Counted from the first letter of the stretch, positions 42,571 to 52,303 are shown. The stretch: 64,000 nucleotides of DNA from Aeromonas salmonicida subsp. salmonicida (GCF_001643305.1 NZ_LSGW01000044.1:186001-250000); one strand, 5' to 3'. The notes: generated from the letters alone by a model not told the origin. A program made the numbers and translations.

Positions 42571-42656
42571 TGTGGTGGCCCCGCTATCTTAGGTACTGCT
42601 GACCCTTAGACCGGAGGCTTTGCGTCCCGGACTTTCGTCCGGTTTGCCTTTTGCAC
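42571..42656 (-). promoter_or_regulatory. Cyclic-di-GMP-I (GEMM) riboswitch upstream of chiA
   Basis: On the minus strand the leader of chiA reads GCAAAAGGCAAACC, a variable hairpin (GGAC-GAAA-GTCC, a GNRA tetraloop), GGGACGCAAAGCCTCCGG, then CTAAGGG and TAGCGGGGCCACC. These match the conserved GEMM-I core in order, including the GGCAAACC, ACGCAAAGCCTCCGG and TAGCGGGG segments known from the V. cholerae Vc2 aptamer. It ends about 110 nt before the chiA ATG, leaving room for an expression platform. I could not resolve that platform; a CCATGGGCCAAGCCATGG hairpin lies within it. It predicts c-di-GMP control of chitinase production. Confidence 0.9.
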
Positions 42657-42831
42657 AACTTGATTTGCGACAAAAAATAATCGCCGGTTGAATATAAGGA
42701 GTTAAACGAGGAAGGGCAAACCCCTGGCAGGTTATTAATAAGCCACTTTTTATCGGAAAATAGCCCCAAACGAGAAGAAAAGACACTTTGTTGTGTAAGA
42801 AATCGCCGATCTTGACGTCTCGGGGCTGAGA

Positions 42832-45800
42832 TTAAAAATCAGACGAATTACTTGTTTCGTGATCATCATCAAGTTTGGCAGGCCGCAATATGCTGTTCAT
42901 CAGCGCACGCAACTTGAGCGGTTTGACCGGTTTGCTGATGTAGCCGTAGCCGTGTTCACGGATCTGCGCCTGCAACTCGCTCTTGCGATCCGCACTGATG
43001 ATGATGCCGCCTATGTCGTTGCCATGGGCGAGGCGCAGCATGTGCAATGCCTGCAACCCTGTCTTGCCGTCATCCAGGTGGTAATCGGAGAGCACCAGCT
43101 GCGGCAGGAAACCGCCGGCGATGAGATCCTCAGCCTGAGCCTGGCTCTGGGCACACACCACCTCGCAGCCCCAACGCCCCAGCAGGGAGTGCATGGCGAT
43201 GAGAATGTCGCCCTCGTTGTCGATGCAAAGCACCCGAACGCCTTCCAGTTGACTATCCCGCAGGGCGGGCGCCGCCACTTGCGTCGTTGCGACAGGGCGG
43301 GTCGCCAGATTGAGGGTGATGGCAAACACGGATCCCGCACCCGGCCAACTGCGCAGGGTCAGGTTGTGGCCCAGCACCAGAGCGATGCCGCGGGCGATGG
43401 CGAGCCCCAGACCCAATCCCTGCTCCTTGGCGGTGCGGGAGTGATCGAGGCGGGAGAACTCGTCGAAGATGGCCTCCTGCTTGTCGGCCGGGATGCCGGG
43501 GCCGTTATCCCACACCTCGATGCGCACCTTGTCCCCCAGCCGGCGGCAACCGAGCAGCACACGGCCACCCGGGTTGTAGCGAAACGCATTGGTGAGGAAG
43601 TTTTGCAGCACCCGCCGCAGCAGGCGCACGTCGCTGTACACGGCCAGCTTGCTCTCCACCACCGAGAACTGTATGCCCCCCGCCTGGGCCAGCACCCCAA
43701 ACTCCGCCTTGAGGTTGTCGAACACGTCGTGCAGGGCGAAATCGAGCTTTTTAGCCTTGAACTTGCCCGCCTCGAGCCGCGAGATGTCGAGCAGATCCGT
43801 GATGAGATCCTCGGTTGCCCCCAGCGCATCGTCGATGTGACGGGCGATGCGGGCCGTCTCATCCCGGGGCGGCAGCATCTCCAGCAGGGAAGAGGTAAAC
43901 AGCTTGGCCGCATTGAGGGGCTGGGTCAGATCGTGGCTCACCGCCGCCAGGAAGCGGCTCTTGGAGTGGTTGGCCCGCTCCACCTGCTGGTGCTGGCGGT
44001 TGAGCTCCGACAGCTCGTGGGTACGCTCGGCCACCCGCGCCTCCAGGTGTTCGTTGGCCTCACGCAGCACCCGCTCGGCGTCGCGAAACGGGGTGATGTC
44101 GGTAAAGGTCATGACGAAACCGCCGGCGGGCATGGGGTTGCCCTGCATCCCTATCACCCGGCCATCGGGTCGCTCCCGCGCCGAGATGTGGGGGCTGCCG
44201 CGCAGCATGTAGGCGACCCGCCGCGCCACATGGGCCTCGATATCTCCCGGGCCGCACAGCCCCTGCTCGGCGTTGTAACGGATGATCTCCTCGATGGATC
44301 GCCCCATCTGGATGAGGCCGGGCGGGTAGTGGAACAGCTCTATGTAGCGCCGGTTCCAGGCCACCAGCTTGAGCTCTCTGTCCACCACGGAAATCCCCTG
44401 CCCCATGTGCTCTATGGCTCCCTGCAGCAGGCCGCGGTTGAAGCGAAACACGTCGGAGGCCTCGTCCACTATGGTGGCGATCTCTTCGAGCTGCATGTTG
44501 CGCCCCTGCAGGGCCGACGCCAGCACCAGCCGGGCGGATGAGGTACCAAACACCCCGGCCAGCAGCCGCTCCGTATGGGCGATAAGCTCAGCCGAGGCCT
44601 GCATCTGGGGCGCCAGGGTGCCGCCCCGCTCGCCGGCGAAGCGACCGAAGGCCCGCTTGACCCGGCTCGAGCCGACGAAACGGGCCGCCAGCATCTCCAG
44701 CTCCTTGACCGAGACCCGCGCCTGATAGAGGGCCGTGGTATCACGGCTCGGCTTGCCAACAAAGTTGGCCGCCTGCAGCCGCTCGCTCACCGCCGCCCGC
44801 GACAGCAGGGATCCCGCCACATAACCGAGCAGGTTGAGCAAGAGGCTCAGGAAGATGCACCAGGCTCCCAGGCTCAGATCGCGAAATGCGGGCCAGTCGG
44901 GTGGCGCCAGCAGGGATTCCAGCGGCGAACCGGCCAGCAGGCCGCTCTCCGCCAGCAGGGTGACAAACCAGAGGCTGACCCCGAGGGCGAGGCCAAGATA
45001 GACCCCTTGCGGTTGCCGTGCCGCCAGTAGAGGCCGAGCAACAGGGCGGGGGCGAACTGGGCCACGGCACCGAACGACAGATAGCCGATGCGCGACAGAC
45101 TGGTGAGATCCCCAAGCCAGAGGTAGAGCCCCCAGGCCGCCAGCAGGATCAGCAGAATCGCGCCCCGACGCACCTGCAGCAGCAGCCGCACCAGCCGCTC
45201 GTCTCGCCCCTGCTGCCAGAAGCGGCGCAGCAGCACAGGCAGCACCAGATCGTTGCTGACCATGATGGCCAGGGCAATGGTACAGACGATCACCATGCCG
45301 GTGGCCGCAGAGGTGCCGCCGAGAAACGCCAGCATCGCCATGCCGTCGAAGCCGAGCGACATGGGCAGGCTGATCACATAGGTATCCGAGGCCATCCCTG
45401 CCCCCACCCACTGCTTGCCCGCCAGCGCCAGCGGCCAGATGAAGAGCCCCATCACGAACAGGTAGAGCGGGAACAGCCAGCGCGCCCAGTGCAGATCCTG
45501 GCCCTGATTGTTCTCCACCACTGTCACGTGGAACTGGCGCGGCAGGCAGATGACGGCGCACATGGCGACCAGGGTGTAGATGGCGAGCTCCAGCAGACCG
45601 CCCGGCGTCACCGCCACCACGGCATCGAGAAAGTCACTGGCCACCAGGGTGCGGGCCTGGCTCGGCTTGCTCAGGATCAGCCAGAGCGCGAAGCCCCCCA
45701 CAGTCACGAAGGCGAGCAGCTTGACCACGGATTCGAAGGCGATGGCCACCACCATGCCTCTGTGGTGCTCGGTAGCATCCAGGTTGCGGGTGCCGAACAG

Positions 45801-46319
45801 TATGCTGAACAGCGCCAGCAGCAGGGCTACACCGAGAGCCAGCCCGGCGGTATTGCCAGTGGGGCCGGCAGACACAGAATTGGCCATCAGCAGATCCAGC
45901 CCGGTCACTATGGCTTTCAGTTGCAAGACCAGATACGGGAGTATGCCCATGATGGCGATCAGCGCTATGACCATGGCCAGACGCTGGGACTTGCCATAGC
46001 GGGCGGCGATGAAGTCGGCGATGGAGGTGATGTGCTCGCGCTTGGCCACCAGGATGAGGCGGGCCAGCAGGCGCCAGCCGAACAGGAACACCAGCATGGG
46101 GCCCAGATAAATGGGCACCGGCGACCAGGGGGATTCGCTCGCCTGACCGACAGTGCCAAAGAAGGTCCAGGAGGTGCAGTAGACCGCCAGCGACAGGCTG
46201 TAGAGCAGGGGTTGCCCCTTGAGACGGCGACGCTTGCTCTTGTCAGCCACATAGGCGATGAGAAACAGCAGCCCCAGATAGGCGAGCGACAACCCGATCA
46301 GCAGCCATCCCTGGTGCAT
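42832..46319 (-). pseudogene. crbS: CrbS/CbrA-like transporter-type hybrid sensor kinase, frameshifted
   Basis: Two overlapping frames make one gene of about 1160 codons. The first frame encodes about 13 membrane helices of a sodium:solute symporter-like domain (TSWTFFGTVGQASESPWS, HITSIADFIAARYGKSQ). The second resumes at GVYLGLALGVSLWFVTLLAE and contains a PAS domain (VVDRELKLVAWNRRYIELF), HisKA (AAVSHDLTQPLNAAK), HATPase (NFLTNAFRYNPGG, GLGLGLAIARG) and a receiver (LSDYHLDDG, YISKPVK). The break is at 45003-45006, where a G4 run replaces an expected G5. The start follows AGAGG (MHQGWLLIG). Vibrio CrbS controls the acetate switch through CrbR. As read, the transporter domain is cut off from the kinase. 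Confidence 0.85.
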
Positions 46320-46415
46320 CTGTAACCTCTTGTCCATGTTGAATATTTAAGCGCGGCAGCTGCCAGTCTAGAGAGGTGCCCGGAAAATGTCATCTCCTTC
46401 TTGCCAGTCAATCCT

Positions 46416-46493
46416 TATCGTTTTTCAATAAAAAATCCTTGACGAAATATCGAAAAACGATAAATATTGGCGTCAGATTATCGATAAACAGTA
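46416..46493. promoter_or_regulatory. Three phased operator-like palindromes upstream of the DUF2975-XRE pair
   Basis: TATCG-TTTTT-CAATA, TATCG-AAAAA-CGATA (a perfect palindrome) and TATCG-ATAAA-CAGTA start at 46416, 46448 and 46479. The spacings are 32 and 31 bp, about three helical turns. They lie between the divergent sensor-kinase gene and the DUF2975 gene. They are the best candidates for binding by the XRE regulator encoded 0.7 kb downstream. Confidence 0.65.
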
Positions 46494-46541
46494 AGCAAAT
46501 GCCGCCTTGTGCGGCCCATGGCGTCTATCACGAGGTATAGG

Positions 46542-47168
46542 ATGAAATACAACAAGCTCGAACGCATGAGCAGCCTGATCGAATGGATCCTGCTGTTCGC
46601 CCTGCTGGCCACCCCGCTCATGACGCTGACGGATACCTGGTCTCATCTGCTTGGTGGCAATGACAGCCTGCACGACGAACTGGTAAAGGCGCTCGGCCAC
46701 GACGGTGACAAGGTGTTCAACGGCGTGCCACTAAAGACTCAGGAAGATCAGGCCCTCGGCACCTTGCTAACCCCGCCGGCACCTGTGCTTAGCGACTATC
46801 CGCTCACCTTCGGCACTCGCCTGCTGGCCACCCTGATCATGCTGCTCCCCGATCTGGTGTTCATGCTGATCCTGTGGCAACTGCACCAGCTGTTTCGCGG
46901 CTATCGGCACGCCATGCTGTTCACCTTCGGCCAGATCCGCCGCTATCGCTGGCTCGGCTTGCTGCTGTGTGCCAGCTTCGTCGCAGAAATCATCACAATG
47001 CCGCTCGTCGACATAGCCCTCACCATGCAGGGGCCTGAATTGCATGGCACCATCAGCATAGGCTCATCAGATTTCAGGCTGCTGCTGGCCGGCTTGATTG
47101 TCTCGGCACTGGCCCTGGTGATGCGCGAGGCCAAACAACTGGCCGACGAACAACAACTGACGGTGTGA
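46542..47168 (+). CDS. DUF2975 family membrane protein
   Basis: A 208-residue protein with four predicted helices: WILLFALLATPLMTL, LLATLIMLLPDLVFMLILW, LGLLLCASFVAEII and LLLAGLIVSALALVM. The motifs LFRGYRHAMLFTFGQIRRYR and the final LALVMREAKQLADEQQLTV match DUF2975, which typically ends with an ARxLxEExxLTV-like tail. DUF2975 genes usually precede a small XRE regulator, as here. The ATG after GAGG gives this start. The function is unknown. Confidence 0.85.
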   Translation: MKYNKLERMSSLIEWILLFALLATPLMTLTDTWSHLLGGNDSLHDELVKALGHDGDKVFNGVPLKTQEDQALGTLLTPPAPVLSDYPLTFGTRLLATLIMLLPDLVFMLILWQLHQLFRGYRHAMLFTFGQIRRYRWLGLLLCASFVAEIITMPLVDIALTMQGPELHGTISIGSSDFRLLLAGLIVSALALVMREAKQLADEQQLTV

Positions 47169-47175
47169 GGATCCC

Positions 47176-47385
47176 ATGCCCATCATAATCCGGCTCGACG
47201 CCTTGCTGGCCGAGCGCAAGATGACAGCCCGTGAACTGGCCCAGCGGGTCGACATCACAGAGGCCAACCTCTCCATCCTCAAGAACGGTCATGCCAAAGC
47301 GGTCCGCTTCTCCACCCTGGAAGCCATCTGCCGCGAGCTGGGCTGCCAACCGGGCGACCTGCTGGGCTATGAGCAAGAACGCTAA
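47176..47385 (+). CDS. XRE-family HTH regulator paired with DUF2975
   Basis: A 69-residue Cro/CI-type protein consisting only of an HTH: ALLAERKMTARELAQRVDIT, LSILKNGHAKAVRFSTLEAI and CRELGCQPGDLLGY. It resembles YozG-type regulators, which lie next to DUF2975 genes in many bacteria. It starts seven bases after the DUF2975 stop, so the two form an operon. It probably represses its own operon through the palindrome array upstream (inference). Confidence 0.88.
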   Translation: MPIIIRLDALLAERKMTARELAQRVDITEANLSILKNGHAKAVRFSTLEAICRELGCQPGDLLGYEQER

Positions 47386-47402
47386 CCCGCAGGAACGACG
47401 CC

Positions 47403-48616
47403 ATGACCCTTCCACCCGTCATCCAGAGCCTGCTGCTGCTCCCCTTCTGGGGAGCAGCCGTCGAGGCCCCGCCCCGCCCGGCCCAAGCTATCAGCTCATG
47501 GCCAGCGCCAAACCCGACACCCTGCTGATCCGCTTCATCCCGGAAGGGACACAGCCTTTCACTCTTCTGCCTGCCCGTACCTTGCGCGGCACACCACGAC
47601 AGGAATTGCCTGCTCTTACCTGTCTGGAGAGCGGCGCCAGGGTCAAGCCGGGCAAGCCCATCCGGTGCCGCGAGCTGAGCTGGCAGGTGACGCTCAAGCC
47701 AGTGCCTGCTACCGGGACCGATGCCTCTGCCCAGCAGAACCTCTACTTTCCACAAGGCGGCTGGCTGGTCACCGAATGGGGAAATTTCCCGCGCCAGCAG
47801 GGTGCACAACCGGGTCAGGTGTGCCTACCGGATGGCCAGTGCCACCCCATGCCCCACATGGACGAGCCGCCACTGATCCTGCCCTTCGCCCTGCCAGCAA
47901 CAACCCAGTCTCGGCAGGGAGCACGTCTGCAGATCCATCACGATGAGATGGCCAGGGCGCTGAATATCGCCAGCTTGCAAAAGAAGCTGGAAGCCATCAT
48001 CGATTACCTCGCCTTCCAGCTCGATGCCCCGCCCCCACGCCAGCCCTGGCAACTGGTGTGGCTGGCGCGCGACATCAGTACCCACTCGCTGGGAGGCGCC
48101 GCCGGGGCCGGGGCCTTTATCGCCAACTATCCGGTCAGCGACAACCAGCCCACTGCCGATGCCCCACTACGCCTGCTGCGCACCAGTGCCCACGAGGCGG
48201 TGCACATGCTCGACACCCGGGCCAGACCGACCTGGGTCGCCGAAAGCCTGGCGGAGTACCTTGCCATCAAGTCGCTGCACCGCTTCCGTCTGGACACCAC
48301 CACGGCCGCCGACGAGCTGGCGCAGCGCGAAGACCGTCTGCCTCATGCCAAGGCAGGCCTCTATCGGGCCAGTGATGCGGTCAAGGCGGGAAATCTCTCC
48401 TACTATCCCCTTTTCTACGTGAAAGGGAGCGCCTTCTGGGAGGCGCTGGATCTGGCCCTGCAACACCATCACCGTACCCTGTCGGCACTTTTGCCACACC
48501 TCTCCTGGCAAGAGGATGGTCGCTTCGATGCGGCCTCCAGCACCTTGCTGGCGGGCACCCTGGGCGCCGAGGTCTGGCACGCCCTGATCCGCCGCTATCT
48601 GAGCGAGCCAGCGTGA
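47403..48616 (+). pseudogene. Exported gluzincin-like metallopeptidase, frameshifted near the signal peptide
   Basis: The ATG follows AGGAACG and encodes MTLPPVIQSLLLLPFWGAAV, a convincing signal peptide. That frame stops after about 41 codons. The main frame takes over around 47475-47487 (GPSYQLMASAKPDTLLIRF) and continues to the end. The join needs one extra base in the CCCCGCCCGGCCC stretch. The body has a zinc-peptidase signature HEAVHMLDTRARPTWVAESL (HExxH with a Glu 18 residues later, as in M1-like enzymes). An alternative is initiation at ATG 47498 giving a 372-residue leaderless protein, but that ATG has no ribosome-binding site. Confidence 0.6.
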
Positions 48617-48631
48617 GGCGAGCGCCATGCA

Positions 48632-48660
48632 AAAAGGGGAGCACATGCTCCCCTTTTCTC
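48632..48660. terminator. Bidirectional terminator between the peptidase and MFS genes
   Basis: AAAAGGGGAGC/GCTCCCCTTTT with loop ACAT lies between convergent genes. Confidence 0.88.
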
Positions 48661-48674
48661 TGGCTGGCGCCTTC

Positions 48675-48718
48675 ATTTTCGGCCAAGACATTTTTGGCCA
48701 GACATTGTCGGCCAAGAT
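48675..48718. repeat. Three degenerate 14-15-bp tandem repeats
   Basis: ATTTTCGGCCAAGAC, ATTTTTGGCCAGAC and ATTGTCGGCCAAGAT follow one another just after the 3' end of the MFS gene. They have no clear role. Confidence 0.6.
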
Positions 48719-49857
48719 CAGGCGGAGGCCGCCTCGCCAGGGCGCAGCCGCAGGAAGAAAACGGGTACCACCACCAGCACCATGATGAAGAAGATGCCGC
48801 CACCCAGCGGCTCGAACAGCAGGCCAGATAGTGTCATCAGGGCGGCCACCGTCATACCGAGACCGAGCGCCGCGTAGAGTGCCTGGGTGGGGATCAGCTG
48901 CTCCGTTGGCAACTGACGGGTCATGAAGCGCACGGCGCCGAGATGACTGACGCAGAAGGTGACCGCATGAAGCAATTGGCCCGCCACCAGTACCACCATA
49001 TCGGTGGAAGCGCCGAGCAGGCTCCAGCGCACCACGCACCCAATCGCCCCCACCAGAAACAGCGTCTGGGCACCGAAGCGGTTGAGAAAGCGCTTGTCGG
49101 CGGCGAACATGCCGATCTCCGCCACCACCCCCAGCGCCCACAGATAGCCTATGGTGGTACCGCTGTAACCTGCCGCCTTCCAGTGCATGGCACTGAAGCC
49201 GTAGTAGGCGGCATGGCTGCCCTGCAGCAGGGCCGAGATCAACAAGAAGCGGCGTACCGAGGGGGACTTGAGGGTATCGAGTAGGGAGGCTTTCGCCCGC
49301 TCTCCCTGGATGTCGCGGGGGGCCGGATGCAGCGGCAACCAGCTGAGCAACAGCATGAGCAGCAATCCCGCCACCATGGTATGCAGCACCCAGTCGCTGC
49401 CAAAATTCCCCACCAGCGATCCCACCAGAGTAGATGCAACGATGAAAGCGAACGAGCCACACAGCCGCACCTTGCCGTAGTCGAGATGGGCCTGCACCAC
49501 CATGCGGGTAGCCAGTGCCTCCCCCACCGGCATCAGGGTCGGGTAGATGAAATTCGCCACCAGGGTCAAGCCCACCAGCCACCAGAGGTTATGGCTCAGA
49601 TAAAAGCCGAGGAAAGCCAGCAGACTCAGCAGACAGAGCAGCCGGGTGATGGGCAGCAGGTGCCCCGCCCCCTTGATCTGCCCCATCACCATCAGGTTGC
49701 CGGCGAAGCGGATCGCCATCCCGGCTCCCAGCAACAGACCTATCATCTCGGCGCTCACGCCGATCCCCTCCAGCCAGAGCGACCAGAACGGCAGATAGGC
49801 ACCATAGACGAAGTAGAAGGCGCCAAAGAACAGGGCTAACCAGGAGAAGGCGGGCAT
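48718..49857 (-). CDS. MFS transporter, HcaT/phenylpropionate-transporter-like
   Basis: A 379-residue protein with about 12 membrane helices. It starts MPAFSWLALFFGAFYFVYGA and has the HcaT/MFS_1-like signatures PFWSLWLEGIGVSAEMIGLL and the inter-helix HLDYGKVRLCGSFAFI. Related proteins carry aromatic acids or nucleosides; the substrate cannot be read from sequence. GAGGA five bases before the internal ATG decides the start over a longer frame. Confidence 0.85.
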   Translation of the reverse strand: MPAFSWLALFFGAFYFVYGAYLPFWSLWLEGIGVSAEMIGLLLGAGMAIRFAGNLMVMGQIKGAGHLLPITRLLCLLSLLAFLGFYLSHNLWWLVGLTLVANFIYPTLMPVGEALATRMVVQAHLDYGKVRLCGSFAFIVASTLVGSLVGNFGSDWVLHTMVAGLLLMLLLSWLPLHPAPRDIQGERAKASLLDTLKSPSVRRFLLISALLQGSHAAYYGFSAMHWKAAGYSGTTIGYLWALGVVAEIGMFAADKRFLNRFGAQTLFLVGAIGCVVRWSLLGASTDMVVLVAGQLLHAVTFCVSHLGAVRFMTRQLPTEQLIPTQALYAALGLGMTVAALMTLSGLLFEPLGGGIFFIMVLVVVPVFFLRLRPGEAASA

Positions 49858-49939
49858 AGATCCTCGACAGCGGGAAGAAGGGGCACAAATGATAACCGAT
49901 TTGCAGGGGAGGATCCTGCGATCCCGAGGGGAAGCAAAA

Positions 49940-50056
49940 ATGAAAAACATCAATAAAATTGAACTATTGCCACAAGAGCGGAGTCTATTGAGTAACACCA
50001 CCTCCTGGTTAGTGTTGCAATCTTTCCACCCGCTTCTGGCGGGTTTCTTTTTTTAG
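49940..50056 (+). ncRNA. Candidate small RNA or 38-codon leader-like ORF
   Basis: This gene-free strip holds an ATG preceded by GAGGGG. It opens 38 codons starting MKNINKIELLPQERSLLSN and ending LLAGFFF-stop. The last codons lie on a clear rho-independent terminator (ACCCGC, loop TTCTG, GCGGGT, then TTTCTTTTTTT). A second hairpin, AACAC/GTGTT, precedes it. No plus-strand gene lies upstream or directly downstream that would need this terminator. That points to an independent short transcript, either a small RNA or a micropeptide. Confidence 0.4.
50028..50054 (+). terminator. Rho-independent terminator without an obvious upstream gene
   Basis: The stem ACCCGC/GCGGGT with loop TTCTG is followed by TTTCTTTTTTT. 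The nearest annotated plus-strand gene ends 1.4 kb upstream and has its own terminator. Confidence 0.8.
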
Positions 50057-50136
50057 TGGTGATGGGCCGGTTTCAGTCCACAGAAAAGGGGCCTTGCGGC
50101 CCCTGAATCATAAGATGTGCGTGCTGCTCACCGGCA

Positions 50137-52230
50137 TTAGAAGACGTACTTGACCCGTGCGCTCAGGTTGCGGCCCGGCTCTGTCTTGTTGCTGGTGTTG
50201 GCGGTAGCGCTCTGCCCCGTGATGTTCTCGTAGCTGACATACTCCTTGTCAAACAGGTTGAAGACACCGACGTTGAGCTGCAGATCCTGTATGGGCTTGA
50301 ACTGGGCGTAGAGATCCACCACCCCCCAGCCAGCGCTCTTGATGTTGTCGTTGCCTCTGGCATCCTTGCCCACCTTGTCCATGTCATCGGCAAAGCGCAG
50401 CGCCGTGTTGATGTTCCAGTTCGCCTGTTCCAGACGCACACCCACACTGCCGTTGAGCGGGCTCAGGCTGTTGATGTAGTTGCCATCCCCATCCTTGCCT
50501 TCGATATAAGCCAGGTTGCCCCAGACGTTGACCAGGTCATTCAACCAGTAGTCAGCCTTGGCCTCGACCCCCTTGGTAGTCGCCTTGTCCAGGTTCTGGT
50601 ACTGATAAAGGGCAGTGCGATCCTCGGTGCCGACCTGGGTCAGCTCGATGAAGTCGTCAAACTTGTTGTAGAAAGTCGCCACTTCGTAGCTGAAGCCGCC
50701 CGCATCGCCGCGTACCCCCAGATCAATACCATCGCTGCTCTCGGGCTTGAGGTTCGCATTCGGCTCGATGCGATAGCCATACGCCTGGTGGTTCAGGGTC
50801 GAGAAGGCGTTGTCATACATGGGAGTCTTGTAGCCATGGCTGTACTGGGCAAACAGATTGGCCGCCTCGTGTGCCTTGAACACCAGCCCCAGCTTGGGTG
50901 AGAACTCCCCTTCGGAGAACTTCTTGAGGTTTTCGCCCGTGTAGGCGGGATCCAGATCCGGGTTCATACGGTAGTAGTCGTAGCGAACACCCGGCGTCAG
51001 TACCCAGCGCTCGCCAAACTTCAGCTCGTCGAAGGCCCACAGGGCACCGTGTTCCGTGGTAGTGGACGGGAAGCTCAGCTCGCTGTAGCCAACGAAGTCA
51101 CCCGGCGTGGTCGGCGCCTTGAAACGGGTGCGCTCGTTGTCGGTATGCTCATATTCCAGGCCCCAGGCAAGGCGCTGACTGGCCAGTGCCTTGCTGAATT
51201 TCACCTGGGCCCCCAGGCTCTCTTGCTCGAAGCCGTTGCTGTCCAGCGAGTTCTTGGTCACATAGGGGTTGCCAGGTCTGACCGGATACTTGGAAGAGGC
51301 GTACTGATCCAGGGTCTGCTTGGTGCGGGCATAGTAGACCTTGCTGTCGATGCGATCGACCCAGGGCGCGTTCAGGGCGATGCCGTGATCCAGCATCAGG
51401 GAGAGGTTGTCCGTGTCCTTGTCGGTGATCGGCTGATTGAAGACGGAGCCTGCCTTGGTGAGATCGACGGCATCCGGATCCTGCCCTTCGTTGAAGTAGT
51501 CGACGGTCAGTTTCAGGAATTGATCGTCGCTCAGGTTCCACTGGCTCTTGAACAGCACGGCCTGGCTGACGATGTCGAACTCCTTCTTGTCGCCATCGTA
51601 GTTCTGGGTCACACCGCCATCACGCCAGGTGTAGCGCAGCAGGTTCTCGAACTCGCCGCTGCGCAGGGCACCGGTAAAACCGGCCATGTTCTGATGGCTG
51701 CTGGAGGCGTAACCGCTGGTCACGTCCAGGTAGCTGTCGCGGCCCCGGAGGAAATCGCTGGCATCCTTGGTGGTGATGGCAATGACGCCGCCCAGGGCAT
51801 CGGAGCCGTAGGCCGCCGACGCAGGCCCCTTGACCACTTCGATCTGCTTGATCATGTCGGTGTCGAAGTAGCTCTGGCCGACCCCGCCGTTCTTGTAGGC
51901 ATCGTTCTGGCGCACACCGTCACGCACCATCTTGACCCGATTTTCACCCATGCCACGGATGACGAAGGTCTGGGCATCGCCAGCACCGCCTATCGCAGTC
52001 ACGCCCGGCTCGTAACGGAACAGGTCGGCAACGTTGCTCACCGCCTGCTCTTCAATCTGCTTGGCCGTGATCACAGTGATGGAACCGGAAACATCTTCCA
52101 GTTTTTGCTCCATCCGTGAGCCGCTGACGACCATGACTTCATCTGCTTTCTTGTCCGCCGCAAAAACCGGGGAAGCGAGGCCGGCCGCCACGGCAAGGGC
52201 AACCAGCGAGAGGGTGTTGTTGTGCGCCAC
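50137..52230 (-). CDS. hutA: TonB-dependent outer-membrane haem receptor HutA
   Basis: A 697-residue receptor. The signal peptide is 1-24 and a TonB-box-like stretch is DEVMVVSGSR. The plug domain (about 40-155) has ITVITAKQIEEQAVSNVADLF and GAGDAQTFVIRGMGENRVKM. The 22-strand barrel ends at ARVKYVF with the terminal aromatic. The FRAP/NPNL-like haem-receptor region appears as IEPNANLKPESSDGIDLGVR. The start codon is GTG with AAGGA seven bases upstream. A Fur-box-like site lies about 75 bp upstream, so iron repression is expected. It works with HutBCD and a TonB system encoded elsewhere. Confidence 0.9.
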   Translation of the reverse strand: MAHNNTLSLVALAVAAGLASPVFAADKKADEVMVVSGSRMEQKLEDVSGSITVITAKQIEEQAVSNVADLFRYEPGVTAIGGAGDAQTFVIRGMGENRVKMVRDGVRQNDAYKNGGVGQSYFDTDMIKQIEVVKGPASAAYGSDALGGVIAITTKDASDFLRGRDSYLDVTSGYASSSHQNMAGFTGALRSGEFENLLRYTWRDGGVTQNYDGDKKEFDIVSQAVLFKSQWNLSDDQFLKLTVDYFNEGQDPDAVDLTKAGSVFNQPITDKDTDNLSLMLDHGIALNAPWVDRIDSKVYYARTKQTLDQYASSKYPVRPGNPYVTKNSLDSNGFEQESLGAQVKFSKALASQRLAWGLEYEHTDNERTRFKAPTTPGDFVGYSELSFPSTTTEHGALWAFDELKFGERWVLTPGVRYDYYRMNPDLDPAYTGENLKKFSEGEFSPKLGLVFKAHEAANLFAQYSHGYKTPMYDNAFSTLNHQAYGYRIEPNANLKPESSDGIDLGVRGDAGGFSYEVATFYNKFDDFIELTQVGTEDRTALYQYQNLDKATTKGVEAKADYWLNDLVNVWGNLAYIEGKDGDGNYINSLSPLNGSVGVRLEQANWNINTALRFADDMDKVGKDARGNDNIKSAGWGVVDLYAQFKPIQDLQLNVGVFNLFDKEYVSYENITGQSATANTSNKTEPGRNLSARVKYVF

Positions 52231-52303
52231 TGTGAATCCTTATTGAGAACTGTTATCAAACAGCTGGCATATTACTTAGCTCGCAACAAAGATCAACAAT
52301 AAA

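Noticed and set aside
48167..49582. Long minus-strand frame covering parts of the peptidase and MFS genes
   Set aside because: It is out of frame with both real genes and crosses the bidirectional terminator between them.
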